DNA from: Dyella acidisoli
GTDB taxonomy: Bacteria; Pseudomonadota; Gammaproteobacteria; Xanthomonadales; Rhodanobacteraceae
Direction: 5' to 3'
Length of the DNA: 64,000 nucleotides
Assembly (NCBI RefSeq): GCF_030160295.1
Contig: NZ_BSOB01000010.1
Span: 342,901-406,900 of the forward strand
In this document: one piece after another, positions 17,410-27,578 of the stretch
Layout of the letters: each line of letters begins with the position of its first letter
Numbering within the stretch: position 1 is the first letter of the stretch
The notes under the pieces: model-generated
The model's input: the letters and a program-made list of their open reading frames with translations, nothing else
Told to the model about the DNA's origin: nothing
Databases searched by the model: none
Translations under genes and position numbers: made by a program

Positions 17410-18822
17410 ATGAGCAACGCAACCGACGGCTGGATGGCTCGCGCTGCTTTACGCAGTGCCGCATGGGCAGAACGCTGGTTTCCTGATGCGTGGGTTTTCG
17501 CGGCACTGGGCGTGATCGTGGTCGCCGCCGCCGTATTGTCCTTCGGCACAACGCCCGCCGTGACCGTCAATGCATTCGGCGACGGTTTCTGGAGCTTGAT
17601 CCCCTTCACTATGCAGATGGCCTTCGTGGTGATCGGTGGCTACGTGGTGGCTACTGCACCGATCGTGGCGCGTTTGATCGATTTTCTCGCTCGCACACCA
17701 CGCACCGGGCGAACTGCGATCTGCTTCGTCGGCCTGATCAGCATGCTCGCGTCACTGTTGTCATGGGGCTTTTCGCTGGTGTTCGGCGGCTTGCTAGTGC
17801 GCGCGCTGGCGCGGCGCGAAGAACTGCGCATGGATTACCGCGCAGCAGGTGCTGCGGCGTATCTCGGCCTGGGTGCAGTGTGGGCGATGGGTTTGTCTTC
17901 ATCGGCTGCGCAGTTGCAGGCCAATCCCAAGAGCATGCCGCCGGGGCTGTTGGCGATCACCGGCGTACTGCCTTTCAGCCAGACGATTTTTCTGTGGCAG
18001 TCGATCGCGCTGACGGCGATGCTGATTCTGGTTTCGCTGGTGATCTGCTGGTTCACCGCGCCGTCGGATGCGCATGCGCGTACCGCACAGGATTTCGATG
18101 CGGTTGAGACCTCCACACCCGCCTTGCCACCACGCAGCCGCCCTGGTGAATGGCTGGAATACAGTCCGCTGTTGTCCATACTGATCGGCGTACTTGGGCT
18201 CGGTTGGCTGGGATACGAATTCGCCAGCAAGCCCGCTGTAACCGCCATCGCCAATCTCAACACGTACAACTTCCTGTTCCTTACGCTTGGCCTGTTACTG
18301 CACTGGCGGCCGCGCAGTTTCCTCAACGCAGTGACGCGGGCCGTGCCGAGCACCGCGGGCGTGTTGATCCAATTCCCCCTTTATGGCGGTATCGCCGCAC
18401 TACTGACCCATGCGCAAGGTTTGGACGGCCAAACGCTCGCACATCGTCTGTCCGACCTGTTCGTGCATATCGCCTCCACCAGCAGCTTCCCACTGGTGAT
18501 GGGCGTGTACTCGTCCGTGCTGGGTTTCTTCGTGCCATCGGGCGGCGGCAAGTGGCTGATCGAAGCACCGTACGTGATGCAGGCCGCCAACGATCTGCAC
18601 GTGCATCTTGGCTGGGCAGTGCAGGTGTACAACGCAGCCGAAGCGTTGCCGAACCTGATCAACCCGTTCTGGATGCTGCCGCTACTGGGCGTGCTGGGAT
18701 TGAAGGCACGCGACGTGGTTGGCTTCACCTTCATCCAGCTCGTGGTGCACGTGCCACTGGTGCTTGGGATGCTGTGGCTGTTTGGGCTGACACTGCACTA
18801 TGTGCCGCCCCTGATGCCATGA
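17410..18822 (+). CDS. atoE: Short-chain fatty acid transporter AtoE family
   Basis: Membrane protein of 470 residues resembling AtoE, which takes up acetoacetate and other short-chain fatty acids. About a dozen hydrophobic helices are visible. Conserved features are FVVIGGYVVATAPIVARLI, the GLSSSAAQLQANP loop and the GFFVPSGGGKWLIEAPYV re-entrant segment. The start has a good AGGGGAGG Shine-Dalgarno. No atoDAB genes are adjacent, so it may serve general fatty-acid uptake. Confidence 0.9.
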   Translation: MSNATDGWMARAALRSAAWAERWFPDAWVFAALGVIVVAAAVLSFGTTPAVTVNAFGDGFWSLIPFTMQMAFVVIGGYVVATAPIVARLIDFLARTPRTGRTAICFVGLISMLASLLSWGFSLVFGGLLVRALARREELRMDYRAAGAAAYLGLGAVWAMGLSSSAAQLQANPKSMPPGLLAITGVLPFSQTIFLWQSIALTAMLILVSLVICWFTAPSDAHARTAQDFDAVETSTPALPPRSRPGEWLEYSPLLSILIGVLGLGWLGYEFASKPAVTAIANLNTYNFLFLTLGLLLHWRPRSFLNAVTRAVPSTAGVLIQFPLYGGIAALLTHAQGLDGQTLAHRLSDLFVHIASTSSFPLVMGVYSSVLGFFVPSGGGKWLIEAPYVMQAANDLHVHLGWAVQVYNAAEALPNLINPFWMLPLLGVLGLKARDVVGFTFIQLVVHVPLVLGMLWLFGLTLHYVPPLMP

Positions 18823-18828
18823 AAGTGA

Positions 18829-18911
18829 GGTTGGGTTACCCCGGACTTGATCCGGGGGTAACCCAACATGTTCCAACGGCATTGTTGGGTTACGCTGCGC
18901 TAACCCAACCT
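18829..18911. repeat. Double TTGGGTTA hairpin between convergent atoE and lysR-type genes
   Basis: Two stem-loops in a row. The first pairs GTTGGGTTACCCC with GGGGTAACCCAAC (18830-18867) and the second pairs GTTGGGTTA with TAACCCAAC (18884-18909). It lies between the 3' ends of two convergent genes and could stop transcription from both sides, though T-runs are absent. The TTGGGTTA unit is common intergenic repeat material. Confidence 0.6.
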
Positions 18912-18914
18912 ACG

Positions 18915-19787
18915 TCAGCCTGCACTTGCCCGCAACGCGGCGGCGAGAATGCGCACTGCCCCGCGCATTCTTGGTTCGGTAGCACGGTGATGCAGCATCA
19001 CTTCGGTAAGCGGCAGGCGCGGCAGCCCTAAGCGCTCGCCGACATCAGCCAAGGTGGGCACACATACTCTGTGTGGCAATGGCGCGACGGCGAGTCCGGC
19101 CGCTGCTGCGGCCACTACCGCTGGCAAGCCGCCGCCCACGAATACCTCGGTCCATGGCACACCCGCATCGTCCAAAGTCTTCAGTGCTCGTGCGCGAATC
19201 ATGCAAGGTGCGGCCAGCGAGGCGATGCGCAGCGGTTCCTCACTTGGCCACTCGAAACCCGGCAGGGCGTACCAGTTATACGGTTCAACGAAGAGACTTT
19301 CGCCGTCGCCGCGCGGCCCGTCGCGGCAGACGATCGCCACATCCAAATCGCCGCGATCATACGCTGCAAGCAGGCCGTGCGAAGCGCCTACGCGCACTTC
19401 CATGCATAGGGACCGATCGTAGGCGCCGAGTTTGGCGAGCAGTGCCGGCAATTCCGTGCCGGCAGCTTGATCGCTGATGCCAATGCGTAGATTGAGGCGG
19501 GCAGCAATCCGCCGATGCAGCGCGCGTTCGTGCGCGTCTAGCAGTTCGCGCGCAGCACTGAGAAAGGCCTCGCCTTCGGACAGTAAGCGTACGCGCCGCG
19601 GTGTGCGTTCCAGCAAGCGGTGTCCAAGCCGATCTTCCAGTCGCTTCAGTTTCAAGCTGATGGCGGATTGGGTGGTGCCGGTCGCCTCTGCGGCGCGCGT
19701 GAAGCTGTTGAAGTCAGCCACCAGCACGAAGGCCTGCACCGCATCCAGGTCCAGCGGCCGGCGTAGATAAGCATTTTCATTTGTCAT
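18915..19787 (-). CDS. LysR-family transcriptional regulator
   Basis: Regulator of about 290 residues. The N-terminal winged helix-turn-helix is LDLDAVQAFVLVADFNSFTR followed by AAEATGTTQSAISLKLKRLEDRLG; the rest is a periplasmic-binding-like effector domain, ending in a repeat-rich RMRGAVRILAAALRASAG. ATG at 19787 (MTNENAYL) is preferred over a TTG five codons upstream. It is divergent from the MFS gene with only 84 bp between starts, the usual arrangement when a LysR regulator controls its neighbour. The effector is unknown. Confidence 0.92.
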   Translation of the reverse strand: MTNENAYLRRPLDLDAVQAFVLVADFNSFTRAAEATGTTQSAISLKLKRLEDRLGHRLLERTPRRVRLLSEGEAFLSAARELLDAHERALHRRIAARLNLRIGISDQAAGTELPALLAKLGAYDRSLCMEVRVGASHGLLAAYDRGDLDVAIVCRDGPRGDGESLFVEPYNWYALPGFEWPSEEPLRIASLAAPCMIRARALKTLDDAGVPWTEVFVGGGLPAVVAAAAAGLAVAPLPHRVCVPTLADVGERLGLPRLPLTEVMLHHRATEPRMRGAVRILAAALRASAG

Positions 19788-19871
19788 GACTAAATCTCTC
19801 AATCATGAGTTTTTCTTATCTTACGACCGAATTAGCATGAACACCACGCTGGTTTGCCAAAGGAGCAAGGC

Positions 19872-21311
19872 ATGAATACGCATGACGCTGCAGGCGACCC
19901 GCGGCGATGGTTGGCCTTGTCTGTTTTGTTGGCGGGTGCTTTTCTGCCGCCGCTGGATTTTTTCATTGTGAACGTGGCGCTGCCTTCGATCCGTGCAGCG
20001 CTGCACTCCAGCGCCGCGCAATTGCAGTTCGTGATTTCCGCTTACGCCGCAACCTATGCGGTGTTCCTAATCACCGGCGGCCGGCTGGGCGACCTCTATG
20101 GGCGACGACGAATGTTCCTGCTCGGCATCGGCGGGTTCACGCTGGCCTCGTTGCTGTGCGGACTGGCGTGGTCGTCCGAAGCGCTGCTGGCCGGGCGCAT
20201 GCTGCAGGGCATGACGGCCGCCGCCTTGGCACCGCAAGTGCTGGCATCGATCCGGGTGATGTTTCCACATTCGGAGCAGCCGCGCGCCTTGGGCCTGTAT
20301 TCCGCCACGTTCGGGGTTGCCGCGACACTCGGGGCCTTGCTCGGCGGCTCGCTCGTATCGAGTCACTTATGGGGCATGGGTTGGCAGCTCATCTTCCTGG
20401 TGAATTTGCCGGTGGGCGCGGTTGCGCTTATCGCCGGTTCCATGCTGTTGCGCGAATCACGCGCGGAGCATGCCATGCAGCTGGATCTTGGCGGTGTCGC
20501 GTTACTGTCAATCGCCCTGGCCTTCCTGGTGTATCCGCTGGTGGAAGGCCGTGACCAAGGTTGGCCGGCATGGACGTATGCCATGCTGGCGTGCTCGTTC
20601 GTCATGTTCGCTGTATTCCTGCGTTTTGAAGCACGTGTAGCGAGACATGGCGGTTCGCCATTGATCGACGTGCGGCTGTTTGGCGAAGGCGATTTTTCGT
20701 TAGGGATACTGGCTGCCCTGGGCATCTATCTCACGTCGTCCTTTTTCCTCACATATGCCGTTTATCTGCAAAGCGGCCTGCTGCGCAGCGCACTGCAAGC
20801 GGGATTGGCAACCGTGCCGTTCACCGTCGGCTATTTCTGCGGATCAATGTTGGCTTCGCGCTTGATCAATGCACTGGGCCATCGCGCCTTGCCTTTGGCG
20901 TGCGCATGCCAGGCATTCGGCTTCGGCATGCTGATCGCAACGGTATTGAACGCACTACCGCATACCGCATTTGTTCCTGGACTTGCCATCGCAGGCTTCG
21001 GTTTTGGCGTTGCGATGCCGGCGTTGATCCGCGCGGTGATCAGCGGCGTCGAAACCAGACATGCAGGCTTGGCTTCGGGCATGGTCATCACAGCTTTGCA
21101 GATCAGCGCGGCACTAGGTGTCGCGATGATTGGCGGCGTGTTCTACACCGTGTTGCGTGGGCAGACAGGGGCGAAGGCCTATGAGCATGCATTCGCGACA
21201 GGCCTGAGCTGCAACGTGGTTGCGCTGGTGGTGGTGGCCTTGCTGTCGATGGGCATGGGACGCGCCAAGCGAAGCCATGCACCTGCGCGCGCCGTCGTAA
21301 CGATGGATTGA
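19872..21311 (+). CDS. MFS transporter, DHA2-like drug exporter family
   Basis: Proton-coupled exporter of 479 residues with about 14 hydrophobic helices. Motif A appears as GGRLGDLYGRRRMFL and the motif C region of antiporters as GVAATLGALLGGSLV. The LDFFIVNVALPSI first helix is typical of the EmrB/QacA (DHA2) group. ATG at 19872 has a close AAGGAGCAAGG Shine-Dalgarno. It is probably controlled by the divergent LysR gene. The substrate is unknown. Confidence 0.9.
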   Translation: MNTHDAAGDPRRWLALSVLLAGAFLPPLDFFIVNVALPSIRAALHSSAAQLQFVISAYAATYAVFLITGGRLGDLYGRRRMFLLGIGGFTLASLLCGLAWSSEALLAGRMLQGMTAAALAPQVLASIRVMFPHSEQPRALGLYSATFGVAATLGALLGGSLVSSHLWGMGWQLIFLVNLPVGAVALIAGSMLLRESRAEHAMQLDLGGVALLSIALAFLVYPLVEGRDQGWPAWTYAMLACSFVMFAVFLRFEARVARHGGSPLIDVRLFGEGDFSLGILAALGIYLTSSFFLTYAVYLQSGLLRSALQAGLATVPFTVGYFCGSMLASRLINALGHRALPLACACQAFGFGMLIATVLNALPHTAFVPGLAIAGFGFGVAMPALIRAVISGVETRHAGLASGMVITALQISAALGVAMIGGVFYTVLRGQTGAKAYEHAFATGLSCNVVALVVVALLSMGMGRAKRSHAPARAVVTMD

Positions 21312-21312
21312 G

Positions 21313-21342
21313 CGCAGGTTGGGGTTTGCACCCCAACCTGCG
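21313..21342. terminator. Hairpin between convergent MFS and ABC permease genes
   Basis: A perfect 12-bp stem (CGCAGGTTGGGG with CCCCAACCTGCG) and a TTTGCA loop lies directly between the two stop codons. The loop-proximal part repeats the GTTGGGGTTTGCA motif seen near 14400. It is suitable as a bidirectional terminator, without a T-run. Confidence 0.55.
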
Positions 21343-21350
21343 TCGTTAGT

Positions 21351-22667
21351 TCATAGCTCGCGCAGGGCCGTGGTAACGGGCAAACGCGCTGCACGCAAGG
21401 CCGGAAACAAACCACCGACGAAGCCGATCGCCAGCGCCCACTTCAGACCTTCCCACAGTAGGCTCGGCGTCACTTTGAAGGTAAACGCAAGTTGCCCGGT
21501 GGTGCCTGTCGCCAACGTCGAGGCGGTCCAGCCATTGAAGATCAGCCAGGCGAGCACCCCACCGATCAAGCCACCGATCAGCGCCAGCAACATGGTTTCC
21601 AGCATCACTGCCACCACGACGGGCACACCGCGAAAACCAATAGCGCGCAGTGTGGCGATTTCTCGTGCTCGTGCAGCAACAGCGGCAAACATGGTGTTCA
21701 GCGCGCCAAAGATGGCGCCGATGGCCATGATCGTGCCCACTGTAATGCCCATCACACGCATGACTTTGCTCATGCCTTCGGACTGCTTGCTGAAGTAATT
21801 GAGCGTGGTATCCACGTCCACCTGCAGGCGCGGATCACCGGCCAATGCTGCCTTGAACGTGTCGAAGGCTTTGGCGTCAGTGAGCTTGGCCACCACCGAT
21901 GTACGACTGCTGCCACGGCGATAGGCTTCGGCAATCACGTCGGCATCGCCCCAGACCTCCGAATCCATCGCGTCACCGGAGGCGAACACGCCAACCACCT
22001 TCCAAGTTTGCGCACCGAGCTTCACATCACGGCCAGGCTCAAGACCCGCAAACTGGCGCTGCGCACCCTGGCCTACCACCAGTTCGCGCATGCCGGGCTG
22101 GAATTTGCGACCCGCGATGATTTTCAGATTGGGGCGCAAAGCCCATGCGCCATCGCCCGCACCGCGCAGCTGCACACTGCCTTCATCATCCGGTGCACCG
22201 CCTTTCACTGGCAAGTTGGCGGCCACCACGATTTCGCCGGAGGTGATGGGTTTTCCCTGCCCGTCGCGCGCAATGCCCGCTGCTTGCTCGATCACCAGGA
22301 TGCTGTCGCGACTCAGTACGGAACTCACTTCGGTGGCCGAGCCGCCGCGCAGCACCATGACGGTATCGTCGCTGCCTGTCTTGCGTAAGGTTTCGCTATA
22401 ACCCTCGCCCATCGCGAGCAATGCGACCAACACGCCGACCACGCCGGCAATACCGACGATAACCACCGAAGATGAACCCAGACGCTGTTTGAGCGTGCTG
22501 ACACCTACGCTGGTCACCGAAGCAGCTTGTTTTCCGCGACGGGAGAGCACCAGCCATCCTGCGAACAGCACAACCAATGCCACTATCACGTACCACGGCA
22601 CCAACGCCCAAACCACGATGGCGACGATCAGTGCCAGCAGTACGCCAAGATTGAAGAGAAATCTCAT
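21351..22667 (-). CDS. ABC transporter permease, MacB/FtsX type (second permease)
   Basis: Protein of 438 residues. Two N-terminal hydrophobic segments (about 5-45) precede the usual transmembrane helix near 66-88 (VVIVGIAGVVGVLVALLAMG). A periplasmic MacB_PCD-like domain follows, then the C-terminal FtsX helices (MAIGAIFGALNTMFAAVAAR, AREIATLRAIGFRG, and MLLALIGGLIGGVLAWLIF). The extra N-terminal hairpin is unusual for FtsX proteins. It is the last gene of a four-gene exporter operon, 12 bp after the other permease. Function is inferred from context. Confidence 0.88.
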   Translation of the reverse strand: MRFLFNLGVLLALIVAIVVWALVPWYVIVALVVLFAGWLVLSRRGKQAASVTSVGVSTLKQRLGSSSVVIVGIAGVVGVLVALLAMGEGYSETLRKTGSDDTVMVLRGGSATEVSSVLSRDSILVIEQAAGIARDGQGKPITSGEIVVAANLPVKGGAPDDEGSVQLRGAGDGAWALRPNLKIIAGRKFQPGMRELVVGQGAQRQFAGLEPGRDVKLGAQTWKVVGVFASGDAMDSEVWGDADVIAEAYRRGSSRTSVVAKLTDAKAFDTFKAALAGDPRLQVDVDTTLNYFSKQSEGMSKVMRVMGITVGTIMAIGAIFGALNTMFAAVAARAREIATLRAIGFRGVPVVVAVMLETMLLALIGGLIGGVLAWLIFNGWTASTLATGTTGQLAFTFKVTPSLLWEGLKWALAIGFVGGLFPALRAARLPVTTALREL

Positions 22668-22679
22668 GTCTGTGCTCCT

Positions 22680-23849
22680 TTAGCGGCCGGCCAGCGCATC
22701 GACAATGTTCAAGCGCATTGCGCGCCATGCAGGTATCGCACCCACCACTATGCCGATCGCCAACATCAGGACAACACCCAACAGCCAGCTGTTCGTTCCT
22801 ACCGTGGGCAGATTGAGCATGCCGCCACTGCTTGCGCTGACGCCCGGGATCAACATGGCTGCCAACGCAATGCCGATCACGCCGCCCAACAGCACGAGCA
22901 GGACTGATTCGGCCAGCACCATCGCCAGCACGCTGTGATCGGAAAAGCCCAGCGTCTTCAGCACTGCCAGTTCCGAGGTACGCTCACGTACCGCCTGCAT
23001 CATCGTGTTGCCGGTAAGCAGCAACAGCGTGAAGAACACGGCGCCCATGATCGATCCGACAATCAAGCCGATATCGGCCAGTTGCTTCATCCACGATGCG
23101 GTGGCTGCAGCTTCCGTCTGCGTGCGCGTTTCATGGTCCGAGTTGGCCGACAACGCATCGATCGCCTTGGCCACTTGATCGGCCTGATTTACATCAGCCA
23201 CGCTTACAACGTACCAGCCCACCTGACCATTGTTGTAACCCTTCTGTACTGCGTCGTCGAAATACTTCCAGTGCATCAGGATGATCTGGCTGTAAAAGCC
23301 AGCACTCGCTTCCTTGGGATGCAGGACGCCGACGATGTTGAAGGTCCAGTTCTTGCTGCCGTTCTGCTGTGGGAAGATATTCGACTGCAGCGGAATCTGA
23401 TCGCCCACTTTCCAGTGGTATTTCTCCATCAGCTTGTCACCCACCAGAATGCCGGTGCGCGTTTGCATGAAGGTTTTGCGTTCGTCGTCGCTCACTGCTA
23501 CTTCGGGATATTGATCGGTGTAATTGTCGCTGACTGCAAAGGTGAACACCTGGTTGTGCGGGTCCTGATACGCACCGCCGAACCAATTGGAGTAAGCCAC
23601 CGATTTCACGCCGGGCACGGTGGCGATTTTTTCCCCCAGGCCTTGCGGTAACGGCTGGATAAACGACAGCTTGGCGCCGGTCTGGAGGCGGTGGGCGCCG
23701 TTGGCGCTCTTGCCCGCCTGATCGAACGACGTGCGCACCGCATCGAGCATACCGAACAGCAGAAATGCCGCCGCGATCGATACCAGCGTGAGGATCGTAC
23801 GGGTCTTGCGCCGGAACAGCGCTGCCCAGATCAGATGAAAGTATTTCAT
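22680..23849 (-). CDS. ABC transporter permease, MacB/FtsX type (first permease)
   Basis: Protein of 389 residues. It begins MKYFHLIWAALFRRKTRTILT, typical of the FtsX family, then TM1 (about 20-40), a periplasmic domain of about 230 residues and three C-terminal helices with SELAVLKTLGFSDHSVLAMVL and LVLLGGVIGIALAAMLI. ATG at 23849 is chosen because of the GAGGAGGGTG Shine-Dalgarno; the frame continues upstream but overlaps the ATPase gene. It probably pairs with the other permease as a heterodimer driven by the ATPase upstream. Confidence 0.9.
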   Translation of the reverse strand: MKYFHLIWAALFRRKTRTILTLVSIAAAFLLFGMLDAVRTSFDQAGKSANGAHRLQTGAKLSFIQPLPQGLGEKIATVPGVKSVAYSNWFGGAYQDPHNQVFTFAVSDNYTDQYPEVAVSDDERKTFMQTRTGILVGDKLMEKYHWKVGDQIPLQSNIFPQQNGSKNWTFNIVGVLHPKEASAGFYSQIILMHWKYFDDAVQKGYNNGQVGWYVVSVADVNQADQVAKAIDALSANSDHETRTQTEAAATASWMKQLADIGLIVGSIMGAVFFTLLLLTGNTMMQAVRERTSELAVLKTLGFSDHSVLAMVLAESVLLVLLGGVIGIALAAMLIPGVSASSGGMLNLPTVGTNSWLLGVVLMLAIGIVVGAIPAWRAMRLNIVDALAGR

Positions 23850-23859
23850 CACACCCTCC

Positions 23860-24546
<687 letters not shown>

Positions 24547-24610
24547 AGCTACATCCTCCCGAGTGGAACTTGTGTGGCCGCGCGCGCCATGCGCGTGCCG
24601 TGGGTTGTAT

Positions 24611-24640
24611 TTCCTCTCCTCCTGCTTGCAGGAGAGGAAG
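24611..24640 (-). repeat. Hairpin inside the MacAB-like operon
   Basis: TTCCTCTCCT and AGGAGAGGAA form a 10-bp stem with a CCTGCTTGC loop, between the adaptor gene and the ATPase gene. It resembles the sdaA terminator hairpin in loop and arms. It could lower expression of the distal genes relative to the adaptor. Confidence 0.45.
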
Positions 24641-24649
24641 CATCACTCT

Positions 24650-25885
24650 TTAATGCGTTTGCACGCTTACATTCGAGCCGTCACGCAAATCGTCCGGCGG
24701 CGACACCACCACGCTATCGCCGGCATTCACCGAAGCCGGAACCAGTCGCATATCGCCGAAGGCTTGCGTAGCAGGCTGCACTGTCTGCCGATGCGCGGTT
24801 CCGCTGGTCACGATGAAAACACTATCGCTGCCATCGCGCTTCACGATTGCCTTGGCCGGCACCAGCACACCCTTTGGCGCTTGCTCGGCGACGGCCGGTT
24901 TCGCCGCTTCCAGGAACGATACGCGCACACCCATATCGGGCACGATGCGCGCATCTTTCTTTTCCATGGCCACGCGCACTTTCACCGTGGCTTTGCCGCG
25001 ATCGGCAGCCGGCACAATCGCGATGACGTGTGCGGGAATCCGCCAATCCGGATACGCATCCAGCACAGCTTCGGCCGACATGTTCGGCGTGACGCGGCCG
25101 ATGTAGGCCTCGTTGACGTCGACATCCACTTCCAACGAATCCATGTCCACGATGGTGCCGATGCCGGTGCGCGTGAAGCCGCCGCCAGCAGAGAACGGCG
25201 AAACGACTTCGCCCACCTGCGCATCCTTGGTGGTGATTACGCCATCGAACGGAGCGCGAATGAGGCAGTAGCCGAAATTGACCTGCGCTTCCGTCACCTG
25301 CGCATCGGCGGCGGTGGCCTGCCGCTGCTGTGAAACCAATTGCGCGCGCGTGCTGTTTGCCAGCGTGCGGGACTGTTCCGCGGCCTGCTTGGAAATCAGT
25401 CCTCGCTCGGCCAGCGATTCATTGCGGGTCGCATCACGCAGATTTTGGGCCAGTTGCGCTTGAAATTGATCCACCAGCGCATGCGCCGCCTTTGCCTGCG
25501 CGACGGCCGTATCGAGCGCAGCCTTGTATTGGCTGTCGTCAAGTTTTGCCAGAATCTGGCCCAGCTTCACGCGATCGCCTTCCTCGATCAGCACCTCCGT
25601 CAGGGTGCCGGTGATCTGCGCAGAAACAGTGGCCTGGCGACGCGCGGTGACGTAACCCGTCGCCTGTAATACAGCGCCAGCCGAAGGATCGCTGGCAGCC
25701 GCAACGGCCTGTGCGGTGTGCACGGGGATGGGGCGATGACCGAACCACCACCAGGCGCCTGCCGCTAACGCGGCAACCAGCACAACGGCTCCAGCGATCC
25801 ATGGCCATGGCCCAGGCCCGGCGCCATGGTCTTCACGCTGGTGACGTTCGATCCGTAATTCCTTTAGAAGATCGGTATGGCTCAC
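24650..25885 (-). CDS. Periplasmic adaptor (membrane fusion) protein, MacA/HlyD type
   Basis: Protein of 411 residues. A transmembrane anchor lies at about 28-49 (WIAGAVVLVAALAAGAWWWF). A biotinyl-lipoyl-like domain (TVSAQITGTLTEVLIEEGDRV) flanks a helical hairpin with QAKAAHALVDQFQAQLAQNL, and beta-barrel and membrane-proximal domains follow. It would link the ABC permeases to an outer-membrane channel. No TolC-like gene is in the window. The gene leads the operon and has a 14-bp palindrome about 83 bp upstream. Confidence 0.92.
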   Translation of the reverse strand: MSHTDLLKELRIERHQREDHGAGPGPWPWIAGAVVLVAALAAGAWWWFGHRPIPVHTAQAVAAASDPSAGAVLQATGYVTARRQATVSAQITGTLTEVLIEEGDRVKLGQILAKLDDSQYKAALDTAVAQAKAAHALVDQFQAQLAQNLRDATRNESLAERGLISKQAAEQSRTLANSTRAQLVSQQRQATAADAQVTEAQVNFGYCLIRAPFDGVITTKDAQVGEVVSPFSAGGGFTRTGIGTIVDMDSLEVDVDVNEAYIGRVTPNMSAEAVLDAYPDWRIPAHVIAIVPAADRGKATVKVRVAMEKKDARIVPDMGVRVSFLEAAKPAVAEQAPKGVLVPAKAIVKRDGSDSVFIVTSGTAHRQTVQPATQAFGDMRLVPASVNAGDSVVVSPPDDLRDGSNVSVQTH

Positions 25886-25967
25886 GCTTGATGTCCTGTT
25901 GTCCCCGATGCACGCACGATAGTGGCACCGGCCGTGCCTCGCTACGTGCGCTCATCAACCTATGCCA

Positions 25968-25981
25968 ATGACAGCTGTCAT
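25968..25981. promoter_or_regulatory. 14-bp palindrome upstream of the ABC exporter operon
   Basis: ATGACAGCTGTCAT is a perfect palindrome 83-96 bp upstream of the adaptor start, in the 290-bp divergent gap 25886-26175. It looks like an operator for a dimeric repressor. No regulator gene lies next to the operon. About four such palindromes are expected by chance in 64 kb, so position is the main argument. I see no other feature in this gap. Confidence 0.35.
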
Positions 25982-26175
25982 GTCTTACGACGTGCGAGGG
26001 GTCGAAGAATCGACAAATCCATGTTCCATTGCATTGAACCGCATAGGGTGCGCATTCTCGCTTGCGCATCGCTGACTTAGCGCGTGACCAGCCAGAGACT
26101 GCTGCCAAATCCGCGGTGACTGGCGTAGCTATCTGCTTGTCCCGGCGGGCGAACGGAACTGTTAACCTCTTGCCA

Positions 26176-26862
26176 ATGCGCTACGTCATTGATCCGCCAG
26201 CCCTGCCCAGCCTCCCTGTCATCGGCCGCGAGGAACGCTTCCCTATCCGTCGCATATTCTGCATCGGCCGCAACTACGCCGAACATGCGCGTGAAATGGG
26301 GGCCACTGTAGACGCCTCCGCGCCCATGTTCTTCTGTAAACCTGCTGATGCCGTGGTCGCGGATGGTGGAGACGTGCCTTATCCATCGGCCACTTCCGAC
26401 CTGCATCACGAGGTGGAGATGGTGGTGGCGCTGAAGGCTGGCGGCCGTGATCTGGATGCCACGCAGGCCGCACAAGCGATTTTCGGTTATGGCGTGGGAC
26501 TCGATCTGACCCGCCGCGACCTGCAGGCCATCGCCAAGGCCAAAAGCCATCCATGGGACGTGGCCAAGGCGTTCGACCATTCTGCACCCGTTTCGGCCTT
26601 GCGCGCTGCAAGTGACGCTTCGCCCCAGGCCGATACACGTATCAGCCTGGAGGTGAATGGCAGCATGCGTCAGCAAGGGCGGCTCGGCGACATGGTGCAC
26701 GACGTGGCGGACATCATCGTTGCATTGTCACGGTTGTTCGAACTGAAGCCCGGCGATCTCATTTTTACCGGTACGCCCGCAGGCGTGGCGGCACTGCGGC
26801 GTGGTGATGTGTTCCGCGCAGAACTGGAAAACATTGCCGTATTGGAAGGGCGGATCGTGTAA
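26176..26862 (+). CDS. Fumarylacetoacetate hydrolase (FAH) family protein
   Basis: Protein of 228 residues in the FAH/YcgM family. The metal-binding site is visible as DLHHEVEMVVAL and GVGLDLTRRDLQ, with the FCIGRNYAEHARE and GDLIFTGTPAGVA motifs. Members include fumarylpyruvate and acylpyruvate hydrolases and oxaloacetate decarboxylases. I chose ATG at 26176 (MRYVIDPPALP), which matches the family length; the open frame extends to 26062. No aromatic degradation genes are adjacent, so the exact substrate is not assigned. Confidence 0.9.
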   Translation: MRYVIDPPALPSLPVIGREERFPIRRIFCIGRNYAEHAREMGATVDASAPMFFCKPADAVVADGGDVPYPSATSDLHHEVEMVVALKAGGRDLDATQAAQAIFGYGVGLDLTRRDLQAIAKAKSHPWDVAKAFDHSAPVSALRAASDASPQADTRISLEVNGSMRQQGRLGDMVHDVADIIVALSRLFELKPGDLIFTGTPAGVAALRRGDVFRAELENIAVLEGRIV

Positions 26863-26927
26863 GCACCGACCGTCTCTTACGTTAAAGTTCACGACGCTAT
26901 CCGGCGTACACACTTAAGGAGACGACA

Positions 26928-27329
26928 ATGGGCGTGCTGCAAGAATTCAAAGAATTTGCCGTGCGCGGCAACGTGGTCGACATGGCGGTTGGTGTCGTCA
27001 TTGGCGGCGCCTTCGGCAAGATCGTCACCTCACTGGTGACCGACGTGATCATGCCGCCGATCGGCTGGATCACCGGCGGCATCGATTTTTCGGATATGAA
27101 GTGGGTGATCAAGCCCGCCGACAACAGCAACCCTGCGCACAAGATTCCCGAAGTGGCGCTTGCCTATGGCAGCTTCATCAACAACATCATCGCCTTCGTG
27201 ATCGTGGCGTTCGCCATCTTCATGCTGGTGAAGATCATCAACAAGTTCTACACCAAGGCTGCCGCGGCTACACCACCGGAAGTGGCACTGCTGACGGAAA
27301 TTCGCGATTTGCTGAAAAACAAGCAGTAA
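26928..27329 (+). CDS. mscL: Large-conductance mechanosensitive channel MscL
   Basis: Inner-membrane channel of 133 residues that opens under osmotic downshock. The N-terminal amphipathic helix [20 protein letters not shown] leads into TM1 with the pore-lining [11 protein letters not shown], then a short periplasmic loop, TM2 ([19 protein letters not shown]) and the C-terminal helix with [11 protein letters not shown]. Length and order match the family closely. The start has a GGAGACG Shine-Dalgarno. Confidence 0.97.
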   Translation: MGVLQEFKEFAVRGNVVDMAVGVVIGGAFGKIVTSLVTDVIMPPIGWITGGIDFSDMKWVIKPADNSNPAHKIPEVALAYGSFINNIIAFVIVAFAIFMLVKIINKFYTKAAAATPPEVALLTEIRDLLKNKQ

Positions 27330-27386
27330 ACGCGTTCGTTTACCTGGTGAGTGTCGAGTCTCAGCTACACCTTTCATCTTCATATT

Positions 27387-27464
27387 CGTCGCCCCGGCGA
27401 AGGCCGGGGTCCAGTGTCTTTCGGCCTTAAAGTCGCTGGGCCCCCAGCCTTCGCCGGGGCGACG
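27387..27464. repeat. Dispersed inverted repeat of the CGTCGCCCCGGCGAAGG type
   Basis: CGTCGCCCCGGCGAAGGC at the left end is matched by its inverse at the right end, over 78 bp, with the GTCCAG/CTGGG inner arms also nearly symmetric. It lies after mscL and before the M28 peptidase gene. It is of the same general kind as the element at 12968-13050 but of different sequence. Confidence 0.75.
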
Positions 27465-27578
27465 GGAATTTTGCTGAGACACAACACTCATCAGATTCGT
27501 CTATCGCAGGCATGACTTTCGGCCTAAGCACTGTCTGATGCGAGCCCCATAATTCGGTGCTTGCCACCAGGAGTCGCC